Shown here piece by piece: positions 52,347 to 61,129 of a stretch of 64,000 nucleotides of DNA (positions are counted from its first letter, which is position 1; the number at the start of each line of letters is the position of its first letter). The notes under the pieces were generated by a model that saw only the letters and a program-made list of their open reading frames with translations, ran no database searches and was not told the DNA's origin. Made by a program: the position numbers and the translations under genes. Source of the DNA: Jeotgalicoccus meleagridis (GTDB taxonomy: Bacteria > Bacillota > Bacilli > Staphylococcales > Salinicoccaceae); the NCBI RefSeq assembly GCF_903994045.1, contig NZ_CAJEWD010000009.1, forward strand, positions 1-64,000, written 5' to 3'.

Positions 52347-53198
52347 ATGGATAAAAATTGGATAGAACAACTACCTTTAGAAGGTATTCAAGAAGTGACA
52401 CCTATGGCGGGTGGGGATGTAAATGATGCTTATAAAGTAGATGCTGTGGAGAATACTTACTTTTTACTAGTGCAGCCATCTAAGAGCCGAGAATTTTATG
52501 ATGCAGAAATTAGTGGCTTAAAACATTTTGAAGAAATTGGTGTTAATGCGCCTAGAGTAATCGATAGTGGAGAGATCAATGGGGATGCTTATTTACTTCT
52601 ATCTTTCATTCAAGAAGGGAGCGGTGGTCAAGAAGCACTTGGTCAAATGGTAGCCAAAATGCATTTGGACCATCAAAAGGATGGTGAGTTTGGTTACGAT
52701 TATAGACATGAAGGTGGCGATATGACTTTTGATAATTCGTGGACCGATTCATGGATAGATTTATTCGTTACTAATCGCCTAGATGTTTTAGCAAATTTAG
52801 TCGTTGATAGGGGATATTGGACAAGTTCAGACCTAGAACTTTATAAAGAAGTGCGCCAGGTCATTGTAGACACTCTTAGTCAACACGATAGCAAGCCTTC
52901 ATTTTTACATGGAGACTTATGGGCAGGAAATTATATGTATGACGAAAACGGTCAACCAGTCCTGTTCGATCCCTCACCATTTTATGGAGATAGGGAATTC
53001 GATTTAGGAGCAACGACCGTTTTCGGTGGATTTACAAATGATTTTTATCACGCGTATGATGCAGTGTATCCTTTAACAAATGGCGCTTGGGATAGAATTA
53101 AATTTTACAAATTCTATCTTTTACTCGTTCATCTTGCGAAATTTGGTAATTCCTATAAAAGAAGCGTAGATGAAGTGATGAAGGACATTTTAGCCTAA
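52347..53198 (+). CDS. Fructosamine kinase family protein
   Basis: Aminoglycoside-phosphotransferase-like fold, 283 residues, most like bacterial fructosamine/ribulosamine 3-kinases that repair glycated proteins. Catalytic loop FLHGDLWAGNYM and metal-binding LFDPSPFYGDREFDL match the family, as does TPMAGGDVNDAYKV at the glycine-rich loop. AAAGGAAG precedes the ATG. Convergent with the TipA-type regulator; the true substrate is unknown. Confidence 0.85.
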   Translation: MDKNWIEQLPLEGIQEVTPMAGGDVNDAYKVDAVENTYFLLVQPSKSREFYDAEISGLKHFEEIGVNAPRVIDSGEINGDAYLLLSFIQEGSGGQEALGQMVAKMHLDHQKDGEFGYDYRHEGGDMTFDNSWTDSWIDLFVTNRLDVLANLVVDRGYWTSSDLELYKEVRQVIVDTLSQHDSKPSFLHGDLWAGNYMYDENGQPVLFDPSPFYGDREFDLGATTVFGGFTNDFYHAYDAVYPLTNGAWDRIKFYKFYLLLVHLAKFGNSYKRSVDEVMKDILA

Positions 53199-53201
53199 GT
53201 T

Positions 53202-53963
53202 TTACTTCATACCTGTATAAATTAAGACTGCTTCTTTTAAAAACTCTGCACCATTTTCTACATGCTTATCGTAGTAAGATTTAAATCGTTCGTCTGCGAC
53301 GTACATTTCTACTAATCCAGCATGTGCTTCTGGAGAGTAATTTGGCCAAGTGAATGATAACCACTCTTTGTGCATGGCAGCTAACTCCTGTGCCTCTTCT
53401 GTTGAAGGGTCTTTACTTGGAGTGAGTTTAATTAAGTGGTCGATAATTTCTTGTTCAAGTGATTGAAACTCTTGATAGTCACTTTCTGACATGTTTTTAA
53501 ACTGTTTATTGCTCTCTCTTACTGTCTCTTCACCATATTTTTCCCTAATCTCTTGGCCATATCTCTCTTCATTTTTCTCGATTTGTTGTTCTTTGAAAGC
53601 TTCAAATTTTTCGTGATTTGACATATTTATTTCTCCTTTATGATTTGCAAGTGTTTTCTCCACAGTTGCAATGATTTTGTCAAGATGGTTGCGTTTTTCC
53701 ATTAAGGAAATATAGTGGTGTGATAAGGCTTTTTCCTGATCAAAGTTGTCGTCATTTATTATCTTCTTAATCTCTTCTAAGCTGAGCTCTAATTCACGGT
53801 AAAATAGAATTTGTTGCAGCAGATCAATTTCTGTTTCACCGTAAAATCTATAACCAGACTCGTTAATTTTCTTAGGCTTTAATAGATCAATTTGGTCATA
53901 GTAACGTAATGTGCGGTTGGTGACACCAGATATTTCTCCTAATTGGCTGATCGTATATTCCAT
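53202..53963 (-). CDS. MerR-family regulator with TipAS drug-binding domain
   Basis: 253 residues: MerR winged helix (1-70, YTISQLGEISGVTNRTLRYYDQIDLLKP), dimerising coiled coil (about 75-115) and a TipAS domain (120-253, KEWLSFTWPNYSPEAHAGLVEMYVADERFKSYYD) of the kind that captures thiopeptides and other lipophilic drugs. Relatives are TipAL and Mta. The ATG at 53963 follows AGGAGG. Its promoter carries the expected palindrome in a 19-base spacer, so it probably activates itself. Confidence 0.9.
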   Translation of the reverse strand: MEYTISQLGEISGVTNRTLRYYDQIDLLKPKKINESGYRFYGETEIDLLQQILFYRELELSLEEIKKIINDDNFDQEKALSHHYISLMEKRNHLDKIIATVEKTLANHKGEINMSNHEKFEAFKEQQIEKNEERYGQEIREKYGEETVRESNKQFKNMSESDYQEFQSLEQEIIDHLIKLTPSKDPSTEEAQELAAMHKEWLSFTWPNYSPEAHAGLVEMYVADERFKSYYDKHVENGAEFLKEAVLIYTGMK

Positions 53964-53986
53964 TTTACTACCTCCTGACAAAACCA

Positions 53987-54017
53987 ATGTTAAAGGTTGA
54001 CCTAAGGTTAAGGTCAA
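53987..54017 (-). promoter_or_regulatory. MerR-type autoregulated promoter of the TipA-like gene
   Basis: On minus: TTGACC (54017-54012), 19-base spacer, TAACAT. The near-perfect palindrome TTGACCT-TAACCTT-AGGTCAA (53997-54017) covers the -35 and most of the spacer. Over-long spacers with a palindrome are the hallmark of MerR activation. Confidence 0.75.
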
Positions 54018-54035
54018 ATACTTTTTTAAAGTTTT

Positions 54036-54128
54036 TTATTTTTTTGGTTTAACTGATATAAAAATACTGATTCCAATTATAAGAAAAATGATAAAAGCGA
54101 GACCAATGCCACTTAATATGTCGATCAA
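54036..54128 (-). CDS. Small single-span membrane peptide, 30 residues
   Basis: TTG start eight bases after AAGGAG. Residues 3-25 are a continuous hydrophobic helix (ILSGIGLAFIIFLIIGISIFI), then VKPKK, so the C-terminus would be cytosolic. No family recognised. It lies just upstream of the TipA-type regulator promoter on the same strand; it could be a separate gene or a leader peptide. Confidence 0.5.
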   Translation of the reverse strand: MIDILSGIGLAFIIFLIIGISIFISVKPKK

Positions 54129-54229
54129 AATATTCGCTCCTTGTCTTGTTTTTGTTTCTTATTGTTTTTTATCTTTTATATTTAATGATAAAATTATAGT
54201 AATACATTAGTTAAGGGAAGTCGAAGTAG

Positions 54230-54697
54230 ATGGATCCATTATTGGTATGGTTAAATATTTTAGTGTTAACAGTGGTCTTTATTGCCATTATTGTTACTTT
54301 GTTAATGATATCTGCAAGAAGGCGATCAGAAATTATGACAACTCAGCCTTTGTTGATGATCGATAAGGTTCAATGGGAAGAAGATAACCGTGGTAAATAT
54401 ATGATGTTTCGTATCGAGAATAAAAAAAATAACCCATTTCATATTGAAAGAGTGTATGTGAAAGGTTATGATTTTACGATTAAATATCATTATATTAAAG
54501 AAGAAGATGAAAATGATGTTGTCTTATTGAAGCTCTACATGCAGCCAGATCAAACGATGAATTCTCGGATTAGAATTAATTATCGAGACTTTAATAATAA
54601 ACCACATACGGTAATGTCAGTGCGCCTTGATATGGAAGGTGGAGAGTTGACTTATGAAGCAGAAGGTACTAAATTTATTTTGACAAAATCATCATAA
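54230..54697 (+). CDS. Membrane-anchored protein of unknown function, 155 residues
   Basis: One N-terminal membrane segment (about 4-25, LLVWLNILVLTVVFIAIIVTLLM) and a beta-rich C-terminal domain with many charged residues (MIDKVQWEEDNRGKYMMFRIENKKNNPFHIERV). I do not recognise the family. AAGGGAAG precedes the ATG. Confidence 0.65.
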   Translation: MDPLLVWLNILVLTVVFIAIIVTLLMISARRRSEIMTTQPLLMIDKVQWEEDNRGKYMMFRIENKKNNPFHIERVYVKGYDFTIKYHYIKEEDENDVVLLKLYMQPDQTMNSRIRINYRDFNNKPHTVMSVRLDMEGGELTYEAEGTKFILTKSS

Positions 54698-54700
54698 ATC

Positions 54701-54740
54701 AAAAAAGTAGACAGAGGATATTCTCTGTCTACTTTTTTCT
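54701..54740. terminator. Bidirectional terminator
   Basis: AAAAAAGTAGACAGAG / CTCTGTCTACTTTTTT, 16-bp stem with T-runs on both strands. Confidence 0.92.
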
Positions 54741-55335
54741 ATTCTTCAGAATCTTCTTCTGTACTTGATTCACTTTCGACATTAGAGAAGTCTAGATCAA
54801 GTGTTTCATCTAATGGTTCAACTTCTTCCATCGGATTTTCTCGAGCCTGTAGGTGAGTTTCAGTCTCTGGATCTAAAGGTCCATAGACAACTACTGCAGT
54901 AGCTGATTCACCAGCTTCAACTAATTCATCCGCAGCTTTTTTACCTTCATCGTAATCACTGCCATCTTCAAGATCTGCTGTTAGGTTATCTGTTGGTGCA
55001 TCACCAGCGTCACTGACTTGTCTAACTGCTAGATCTAGACTAAAGGCTTCGCTAGGTGTAGCAGCTGAATCTGAAGTGTTCTCAAAATCAAATTCAACTA
55101 AAACGGCAGGTACTGTAGTGTCATTGCCTTCTTCATCAACTGAAGGGACTTCAACTACAGTGAAATTGTTAAACGTGTAATCTCCACTTAATCCACTATA
55201 TGATAAACTGCTCTCAGTTGTTTCTTCTGTGTCTTCGTTTGATGCACTAGAATCCTCGCTTTGGCTTTCTCCACAAGCTGCTAAAAGAAGTGTTAATGCA
55301 AGTCCTCCAAGTAGTAGTGGTCTTTTAAAGTCCAT
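54739..55335 (-). CDS. DUF5067-like lipoprotein
   Basis: 198 residues with a lipoprotein signal (LLLGGLALTLLLAACGES, Cys21), a Ser/Glu-rich linker and a beta-sandwich domain (GDYTFNNFTVVEV, VLVEFDFENTSDSAATPSEAF) resembling DUF5067/DUF4352 proteins. Very acidic overall, with an Asp/Glu/Ser tail. Attached outside the membrane; function unknown. Confidence 0.78.
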   Translation of the reverse strand: MDFKRPLLLGGLALTLLLAACGESQSEDSSASNEDTEETTESSLSYSGLSGDYTFNNFTVVEVPSVDEEGNDTTVPAVLVEFDFENTSDSAATPSEAFSLDLAVRQVSDAGDAPTDNLTADLEDGSDYDEGKKAADELVEAGESATAVVVYGPLDPETETHLQARENPMEEVEPLDETLDLDFSNVESESSTEEDSEE

Positions 55336-55413
55336 TACAAATCCCCCTATAATTTGTTTGAATACACAATTAATTATATAGAAGATTTGAAAAAATACAA
55401 TTTTGTAATGAAA

Positions 55414-56331
55414 TTATATTCCAGTTAAACCGTAAATAATCAAGCCGATTGTTAGTAATAGACCCATGATAGTATTTAATTTCCCCATTGAAGCCATGGC
55501 AGGAATCAACTCTACTGGCGTATCACCTTTTTTCATCAATAGTATCGTTTTAAGTGCTAAAGGTGCAGATAATAAGGGAATGAGTAAGAAAACAGATCCC
55601 ATACTATTGAAAAATGCCATGTAGATTAAAAAGAGATAAGCAAATAACAAGAGCCCTGCAGCTGTGGCAATCGCTAAAGGTTTGCCGACTAAGATAACAT
55701 AAGTTTTACGACCACTTACCTTGTCTTTTTTACGGTCTCGAATATTGTTTGCCATATTCAACAGACCGATTGTAATCGCTGGTGGAATAGACATCAGTAA
55801 AGGAAAGGTTTGTAAGTTACCTGTATGGATGTAAAAAGTAATCATGATAATTACTGTGCCCATAAAGAAACCAGCAAAAATTTCTCCAAATGGGGTCCAA
55901 GAAATCGGAACTGGTCCACCTGTGTAGAGATAACCGACAGCCATTGATACTGCACCAACTACTAAAATCCAAAAGGATGAATTAAAAGTGATAATCAATC
56001 CAAGCACTGCTGCGATTCCGTAAAAGGTAAGGGCAATACTGAGCACTAATTTAGGACTCATTCCATTTCTCACAATAGCACCTGCAATACCTACGGATTC
56101 GTGTGAGTCTAAGCCGCGCTTATAATCGTAGTACTCATTAAACATGTTGGTGGCTGATTGAATGAGTAGAGTAGCGATTAACATTAGGAAAAACATTCCC
56201 CATCTGATGTCAGAAAAAAGCATGACACTGGCAGTCCCAATAAATACTGGAACAAAGCTTGCTGTTAATGTATGAGGACGGGTCAGCATAATATATTTCT
56301 TGATACCCGTATGTACTTTTGCTTCTTGCAT
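55414..56331 (-). CDS. menA: 1,4-dihydroxy-2-naphthoate polyprenyltransferase
   Basis: Membrane UbiA-family prenyltransferase that attaches the polyprenyl chain to DHNA in menaquinone synthesis. 305 residues, about eight spans; Asp-rich prenyl-diphosphate motifs in NMFNEYYDYKRGLDS and NNIRDRKKDKVSGRKT. AAGGAG precedes the ATG. Divergent from the menFDHBE operon, so the whole upper and part of the lower pathway is here. Confidence 0.94.
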   Translation of the reverse strand: MQEAKVHTGIKKYIMLTRPHTLTASFVPVFIGTASVMLFSDIRWGMFFLMLIATLLIQSATNMFNEYYDYKRGLDSHESVGIAGAIVRNGMSPKLVLSIALTFYGIAAVLGLIITFNSSFWILVVGAVSMAVGYLYTGGPVPISWTPFGEIFAGFFMGTVIIMITFYIHTGNLQTFPLLMSIPPAITIGLLNMANNIRDRKKDKVSGRKTYVILVGKPLAIATAAGLLLFAYLFLIYMAFFNSMGSVFLLIPLLSAPLALKTILLMKKGDTPVELIPAMASMGKLNTIMGLLLTIGLIIYGLTGI

Positions 56332-56447
56332 GATAAACTCCTTTTAAAGATGATGTGACTAATTTTATCATATTTAATTGTTGTCGATACACACAGTAGA
56401 GAAAAAATGATAAAATGTAGTTAATTATGATGAAAGTAGTGTGACTC

Positions 56448-57842
56448 ATGAGCTTAGAATCTTCTCGATATTTTATAGAGCATATCAATTTAGATGTAGA
56501 TAAAGAGTATATTACTTTACACCTGCCTATAGATGAATATCAAATTGATGAAGAGAAAATATTTACTTATTTCAAAGAATCCAAAGGCTCACGCTATTGG
56601 TTCAAGTCTAAAGATAATACATATAATGTGATTGGGATTAACTATATAGACAGTATATGGAGAGATCGTTTCGTTCCTAAGGCAGTTGAGGATAGTAAAG
56701 CGGCTTTATTTAATAAAATTCAACAAGAGGCTTTAAGTAAAAATTTGAAGTCTAAGTTGAGTTTATTTGGTGGAACCCTTTTTGATGATAAATCATCAAC
56801 GGATGAGTGGAATGATTTTAAAATGGTTGAATTCCATTTACCAGAGTGGCAGTTTGATTTAAAAAATCAAGAATTGTTCTTAACGAGACCGATTAAAGGG
56901 TTAGTACTGGAAGAGTTAATAGAAGAAATTTCTGGTGTATTAGCTGAGATTGAAACTGAAGAGCTCTACGAAAGAGACAAACCAGTCGTTAAATCCAAAC
57001 GTGATATCTTTCCTAATGAATGGAAAAAGTTGGTTCAAGAAGCAGTAGAAAATTTAGATCAAGATTTCAAAAAAGTTGTTTTAGCTAGACAAAAATTAAT
57101 TTTGTTTGAATCAAGAGCAAAACGCTTGTATTTAATCCGCAGATTAAAAGATGAAATGGATACTTACACAATCTACTATGAAAAAGGCAATTCGACCTTT
57201 GTGTCGAAAACACCAGAAAAATTGTTTTCAATCAAAGATAGTGAGTTAACAACCAATGCTATTGCAGGATCTATACAAAGACTAGATGATCAAGTGCAAA
57301 ATGAAGCGCATAAGGATTTTCTTTTAAATGATGACAAGAATCTGTTTGAGCATAAGGTTGTTAGGGATTCTATCATTAGTGATATTGCGCCATTTTCACA
57401 AGGTTTAAATTATAAAAAGATACCGCAGCTATTAGAAAATCGCTATATTTATCACTTATATACACCAATTCAAGCCATGCTGAAAGAAGATGCTGATGAA
57501 TTTTCTATACTCAAACAGATTCATCCGACACCAGCAGTTGGTGGACTTCCAAAAGAAAAAGCGAGTGAATATATTAAAGAACGTGAGTATGGCACTAGAG
57601 GGCTATATGCTGCACCTTTAGGTATTATTCACGAAGATATTGAATGTGAATTTGCTGTTGGTCTAAGGTCTATGTTAATCGCTGCTAAAAGTGCGACTTT
57701 ATTTGCAGGTTGTGGCATAGTCAAAGGTTCAGACCCAGAAGAAGAATTTATGGAAACAGAGGTAAAATTCACACCGATGTTAAACGTCCTGGAGGCGACT
57801 ACAAATGAGTTATACAAGAGCTCTGACAGCTCAGACATTTAG
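56448..57842 (+). CDS. menF: Isochorismate synthase (menaquinone-specific)
   Basis: Chorismate-utilising enzyme converting chorismate to isochorismate. 464 residues, with the C-terminal chorismate-binding domain carrying KKVVLARQKLILF, TNAIAGSIQR, HPTPAVGGLPKEKA and GCGIVKGSDPEEEFMETE. First gene of menFDHBE; its end overlaps menD by 38 bases. The ribosome binding site is weak. Confidence 0.94.
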   Translation: MSLESSRYFIEHINLDVDKEYITLHLPIDEYQIDEEKIFTYFKESKGSRYWFKSKDNTYNVIGINYIDSIWRDRFVPKAVEDSKAALFNKIQQEALSKNLKSKLSLFGGTLFDDKSSTDEWNDFKMVEFHLPEWQFDLKNQELFLTRPIKGLVLEELIEEISGVLAEIETEELYERDKPVVKSKRDIFPNEWKKLVQEAVENLDQDFKKVVLARQKLILFESRAKRLYLIRRLKDEMDTYTIYYEKGNSTFVSKTPEKLFSIKDSELTTNAIAGSIQRLDDQVQNEAHKDFLLNDDKNLFEHKVVRDSIISDIAPFSQGLNYKKIPQLLENRYIYHLYTPIQAMLKEDADEFSILKQIHPTPAVGGLPKEKASEYIKEREYGTRGLYAAPLGIIHEDIECEFAVGLRSMLIAAKSATLFAGCGIVKGSDPEEEFMETEVKFTPMLNVLEATTNELYKSSDSSDI

Positions 57843-59472
57843 TCTGATTGATACATTACATGCTTACGGCATGAAGGAATTGGTGATTAGTCCTGGTTCT
57901 CGTTCAACGCCGCTTGCAATTGCAGCAGAGTTACATGAAGGCATTAAAACATATATTCATCCAGATGAAAGAGGGGCAGGGTATTTTGCAATTGGCCTGT
58001 CAAAAAAATCTCGTCAAGCTGTTGGAATTTTATGTACGTCAGGAACCGCAGCTGCCAATTACACACCAGCAGTCAGTGAAGCGGGACTCAGTCATATTCC
58101 TTTAATTGTACTGACTTCTGACCGCCCACAAGAACTTAAAAATGTTGGTGCTCCTCAAGCAATTGAACAAAATGGTATGTTTCGAAACTTCGTGCGTTAT
58201 CAAACTGAACTGCCTATAGCGGATGAACATGAGAGTGCGATATCACTTATCGACGATAAAGTGATGCAAGCAAGTCAATTTTTCACTGGCATTAATTTAG
58301 GTCCAGTACACTTTAATATTCCAATTAGAGAACCTATCATGCCGGACGTTGATGCTGTGGACTTATTTAATAGAGAAGAGAAGAATATAGAACCACCCTT
58401 GGTCATTCCTAGAAATATAGAGCGATTACAAGGGCAAGGTTTAGTTATTATTGGTGAAACAGCTGAGGATTTAAGCGACTTAACAGAACTCTTAAGTCAC
58501 GACAACTTAACGGTTATTTGTGATCCGAGACAAAATATTAGAACTAAGCTCAAGGGTAGCATCGTTAATCACGACCTGATATTTTCTAGTCTAGAAGAGT
58601 CTCAAGAAGAATATATTGATACACAGGCAGATTTTATTATTAGAATTGGTGAACCAGTAACCTCTAAATTAACCAATGGATTTTTAAAGAAAACTAAACT
58701 TCCACAAATACTAATTTCTGAATTCCAAGATATTAAACCTTTTCCTAAGACACCGGATCAGGTTTATACAGGTACAATTACTGAAATCTTAAGTAAATTG
58801 GTAGAGACGTCGAACGAAAACTCCTTAAAATCTTGGTTTACAAGTCTGTCTAATAAAATAGCAGCATACATCGATCATAATATTGACTCTTTTAAAGATG
58901 AAGGTCGGCATGTCTATGAGATTATTCATAATACTCATGAAGACAGAACTTTCTTCTTATCGTCGAGCATGCCGATTAGAGACTTTGAACGTTATGATAC
59001 GAGGGTAGAGCACGATGTCTTCGCTAACCGTGGTGCAAACGGTATAGACGGTGTAGTTTCAAGTGCTTTAGGACTAGCAACTTCGAACCCAGTCACTATG
59101 TTAATCGGTGATGTATCGATGAACCATGATTTGAATAGCTTACTTTTAGCTAAGCTAGAAAATATAGATTTTACAATCATTGTTTTTAATAACAATGGAG
59201 GTAATATCTTTTCATATCTTCCACAGTATGCTCATAAACCGCATTTTGAACGCCTGTTTGGCACACCTTTAGATTTAAATTTTGAACACGCCGCGCGTCT
59301 TTATGATTATAACTATGTCCGTTTGGATTCAGTCGACCAAGTACAAGAAAAGATGCTCAATGCTAAGGGACGCAATATGATTGAAATTATGACAGACAGA
59401 GAACATAACTTAGAGAGTCATAACCAATTAAAAGCGGAACTAAAAAAAGTGGTACAGAACTTTGGAGCTTAA
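57805..59472 (+). CDS. menD: 2-succinyl-5-enolpyruvyl-6-hydroxy-3-cyclohexene-1-carboxylate synthase
   Basis: ThDP-dependent enzyme joining isochorismate and 2-oxoglutarate. 555 residues; ISPGSRSTPLAIA substrate-binding start, GILCTSGTAAANY, and the ThDP/Mg2+ motif from GDVSMNHDLNSLL to NNNGGNIFSYLP. GGAGG within menF sets the start, so translation is coupled. Overlaps menH by 11 bases. Confidence 0.96.
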   Translation: MSYTRALTAQTFSLIDTLHAYGMKELVISPGSRSTPLAIAAELHEGIKTYIHPDERGAGYFAIGLSKKSRQAVGILCTSGTAAANYTPAVSEAGLSHIPLIVLTSDRPQELKNVGAPQAIEQNGMFRNFVRYQTELPIADEHESAISLIDDKVMQASQFFTGINLGPVHFNIPIREPIMPDVDAVDLFNREEKNIEPPLVIPRNIERLQGQGLVIIGETAEDLSDLTELLSHDNLTVICDPRQNIRTKLKGSIVNHDLIFSSLEESQEEYIDTQADFIIRIGEPVTSKLTNGFLKKTKLPQILISEFQDIKPFPKTPDQVYTGTITEILSKLVETSNENSLKSWFTSLSNKIAAYIDHNIDSFKDEGRHVYEIIHNTHEDRTFFLSSSMPIRDFERYDTRVEHDVFANRGANGIDGVVSSALGLATSNPVTMLIGDVSMNHDLNSLLLAKLENIDFTIIVFNNNGGNIFSYLPQYAHKPHFERLFGTPLDLNFEHAARLYDYNYVRLDSVDQVQEKMLNAKGRNMIEIMTDREHNLESHNQLKAELKKVVQNFGA

Positions 59473-60241
59473 TTACAAATTCATCGAAAATGGCCACAGT
59501 AAAACTTTAATGCTCTTACATGGTTTCTTACAATCACATAAAAGTATGTTAGCTATGGCAAAACACCTAAGTGATTTAAGAAATATTATCTTAGTTGACT
59601 TACCGGGATTTGGTGCGAGTAAAAGCGTCGGTCATGACTACAATATGAAAGATGTCACATATGGACTAAAGGATATTTTAGTTCAATTGGATATCGAGCG
59701 TGTTGATGTACTTGGATATTCAATGGGTGGTCGTACAGCCTTGGCTTTTTCACTTGAACACAAGGCCTGTGTCTCTGCGCTTTATTTAGAAAGTGCTTCT
59801 CCGGGACTAGAAGATAAAGATCAGAGAAATGAACGTTATAAAATAGATATAAAACGTCACGATAGTATGATTTCAGATTATCCAAGCTTTATTAAAGAAT
59901 GGGAAGACCTCCCGTTATTCAAAAGTCAAAAAGCACTAGATCCAGTCGCTTTTAAAAGACAGTCAGAAGAACGCTTGTCTCAAGATGCACATGAAGCTGC
60001 AGATAGTCTTTTAAAGTACGGTACATCCGTACAGCCATCTTATTGGTCAAGGCTAACTGAGCTTGATTTTCCAGTCTATATAATCGTTGGTGAGAAAGAT
60101 CAAAAATTTGTGGATATTGCTAGAAGTATGTCAGAAAGAATGAAAGGTGCTACACTGATAATAGTGGAATCTTGTGGGCACAACATTCACTTAGAAAATT
60201 TTAAACTGTTCATAGAACTAATACGTAAAAGGTTAAAATAG
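59462..60241 (+). CDS. menH: SHCHC synthase (MenH, alpha/beta hydrolase)
   Basis: Eliminates pyruvate from SEPHCHC to yield SHCHC. 259-residue alpha/beta hydrolase with [12 protein letters not shown] (oxyanion side), nucleophile Ser in [11 protein letters not shown] and catalytic His in [15 protein letters not shown] start inside the end of menD; a later ATG (codon 17) would cut the first strand. Fourth enzyme of the pathway, menC being absent here. Confidence 0.9.
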   Translation: MELNYKFIENGHSKTLMLLHGFLQSHKSMLAMAKHLSDLRNIILVDLPGFGASKSVGHDYNMKDVTYGLKDILVQLDIERVDVLGYSMGGRTALAFSLEHKACVSALYLESASPGLEDKDQRNERYKIDIKRHDSMISDYPSFIKEWEDLPLFKSQKALDPVAFKRQSEERLSQDAHEAADSLLKYGTSVQPSYWSRLTELDFPVYIIVGEKDQKFVDIARSMSERMKGATLIIVESCGHNIHLENFKLFIELIRKRLK

Positions 60242-60252
60242 GAGGAAATATT

Positions 60253-61071
60253 ATGACTAGAGTTTGGGAAACAATTAAAGAATATAGTGAAATTAAATAT
60301 GAATATTATGAGGGTATCGGGAAAGTAACAATTAACCGACCTGAAGTACATAACGCTTTTACACCAGATACTGTTGCACAAATGATTGATGCATTTACTC
60401 GTGCACGTGATGATCAAAGAATTTCTGTAATCATCCTTACTGGTGAAGGGGACAAAGCTTTCTGTTCTGGTGGAGATCAGAAGAAACGTGGACACGGCGG
60501 TTACGTTGGTACTGACGAAGTACCTCGCTTAAACGTACTCGACTTACAGCGCTTAATTCGCATCATTCCTAAGCCAGTTATTGCAATGGTTGCAGGTTGG
60601 TCAATCGGTGGAGGAAACGTACTTCAAGTTGTATGTGACCTCACTATTGCTGCAGATAATGCAAGATTCGGACAGACTGGTCCTAAAGTAGGCTCCTTTG
60701 ATGCTGGATATGGTTCTGGCTATTTAGCACGTATTGTTGGACACAAAAAGGCTCGTGAAATCTGGTACTTATGCCGTCAATATGACGCACAAGAAGCATT
60801 AGATATGGGACTTGTAAACACTGTCGTTCCTCTAGAACGCCTAGAAGATGAAACTGTTGAATGGTGTCAGGATATTATGAAACATTCTCCAACAGCACTT
60901 CGTTTCTTAAAAGCAGCCATGAACGCAGATACAGATGGTTTAGCTGGCTTACAACAATTTGCTGGAGATGCAACGCTGTTATACTACACAACTGATGAAG
61001 CGAAAGAAGGACGCGATGCCTTTAAAGAAAAACGTGATCCGGACTTCGATCAGTTTCCTAAATTCCCATAA
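60253..61071 (+). CDS. menB: 1,4-dihydroxy-2-naphthoyl-CoA synthase
   Basis: Crotonase-family ring-closing enzyme. 272 residues; [17 protein letters not shown] and [20 protein letters not shown] form the active site and oxyanion hole, and [19 protein letters not shown] is the MenB signature. AGGAGG start. Codon choice here (many ..C codons) looks like a well-expressed gene. Followed by a weak terminator before menE. Confidence 0.96.
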   Translation: MTRVWETIKEYSEIKYEYYEGIGKVTINRPEVHNAFTPDTVAQMIDAFTRARDDQRISVIILTGEGDKAFCSGGDQKKRGHGGYVGTDEVPRLNVLDLQRLIRIIPKPVIAMVAGWSIGGGNVLQVVCDLTIAADNARFGQTGPKVGSFDAGYGSGYLARIVGHKKAREIWYLCRQYDAQEALDMGLVNTVVPLERLEDETVEWCQDIMKHSPTALRFLKAAMNADTDGLAGLQQFAGDATLLYYTTDEAKEGRDAFKEKRDPDFDQFPKFP

Positions 61072-61089
61072 ACTTTATAGTAATAACAC

Positions 61090-61116
61090 AACACCCGTCT
61101 TTGATGGGTGTTTTTG
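61090..61116 (+). terminator. Possible attenuator between menB and menE
   Basis: AACACCC / GGGTGTT stem, nine-base loop, then TTTTG. Only seven pairs, so partial read-through into menE is likely. Confidence 0.6.
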
Positions 61117-61129
61117 AGGTGATTAAAAA

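Noticed and set aside
57914-58105. 63-codon frame within menD
   Set aside because: Alternative frame of a strongly conserved gene.
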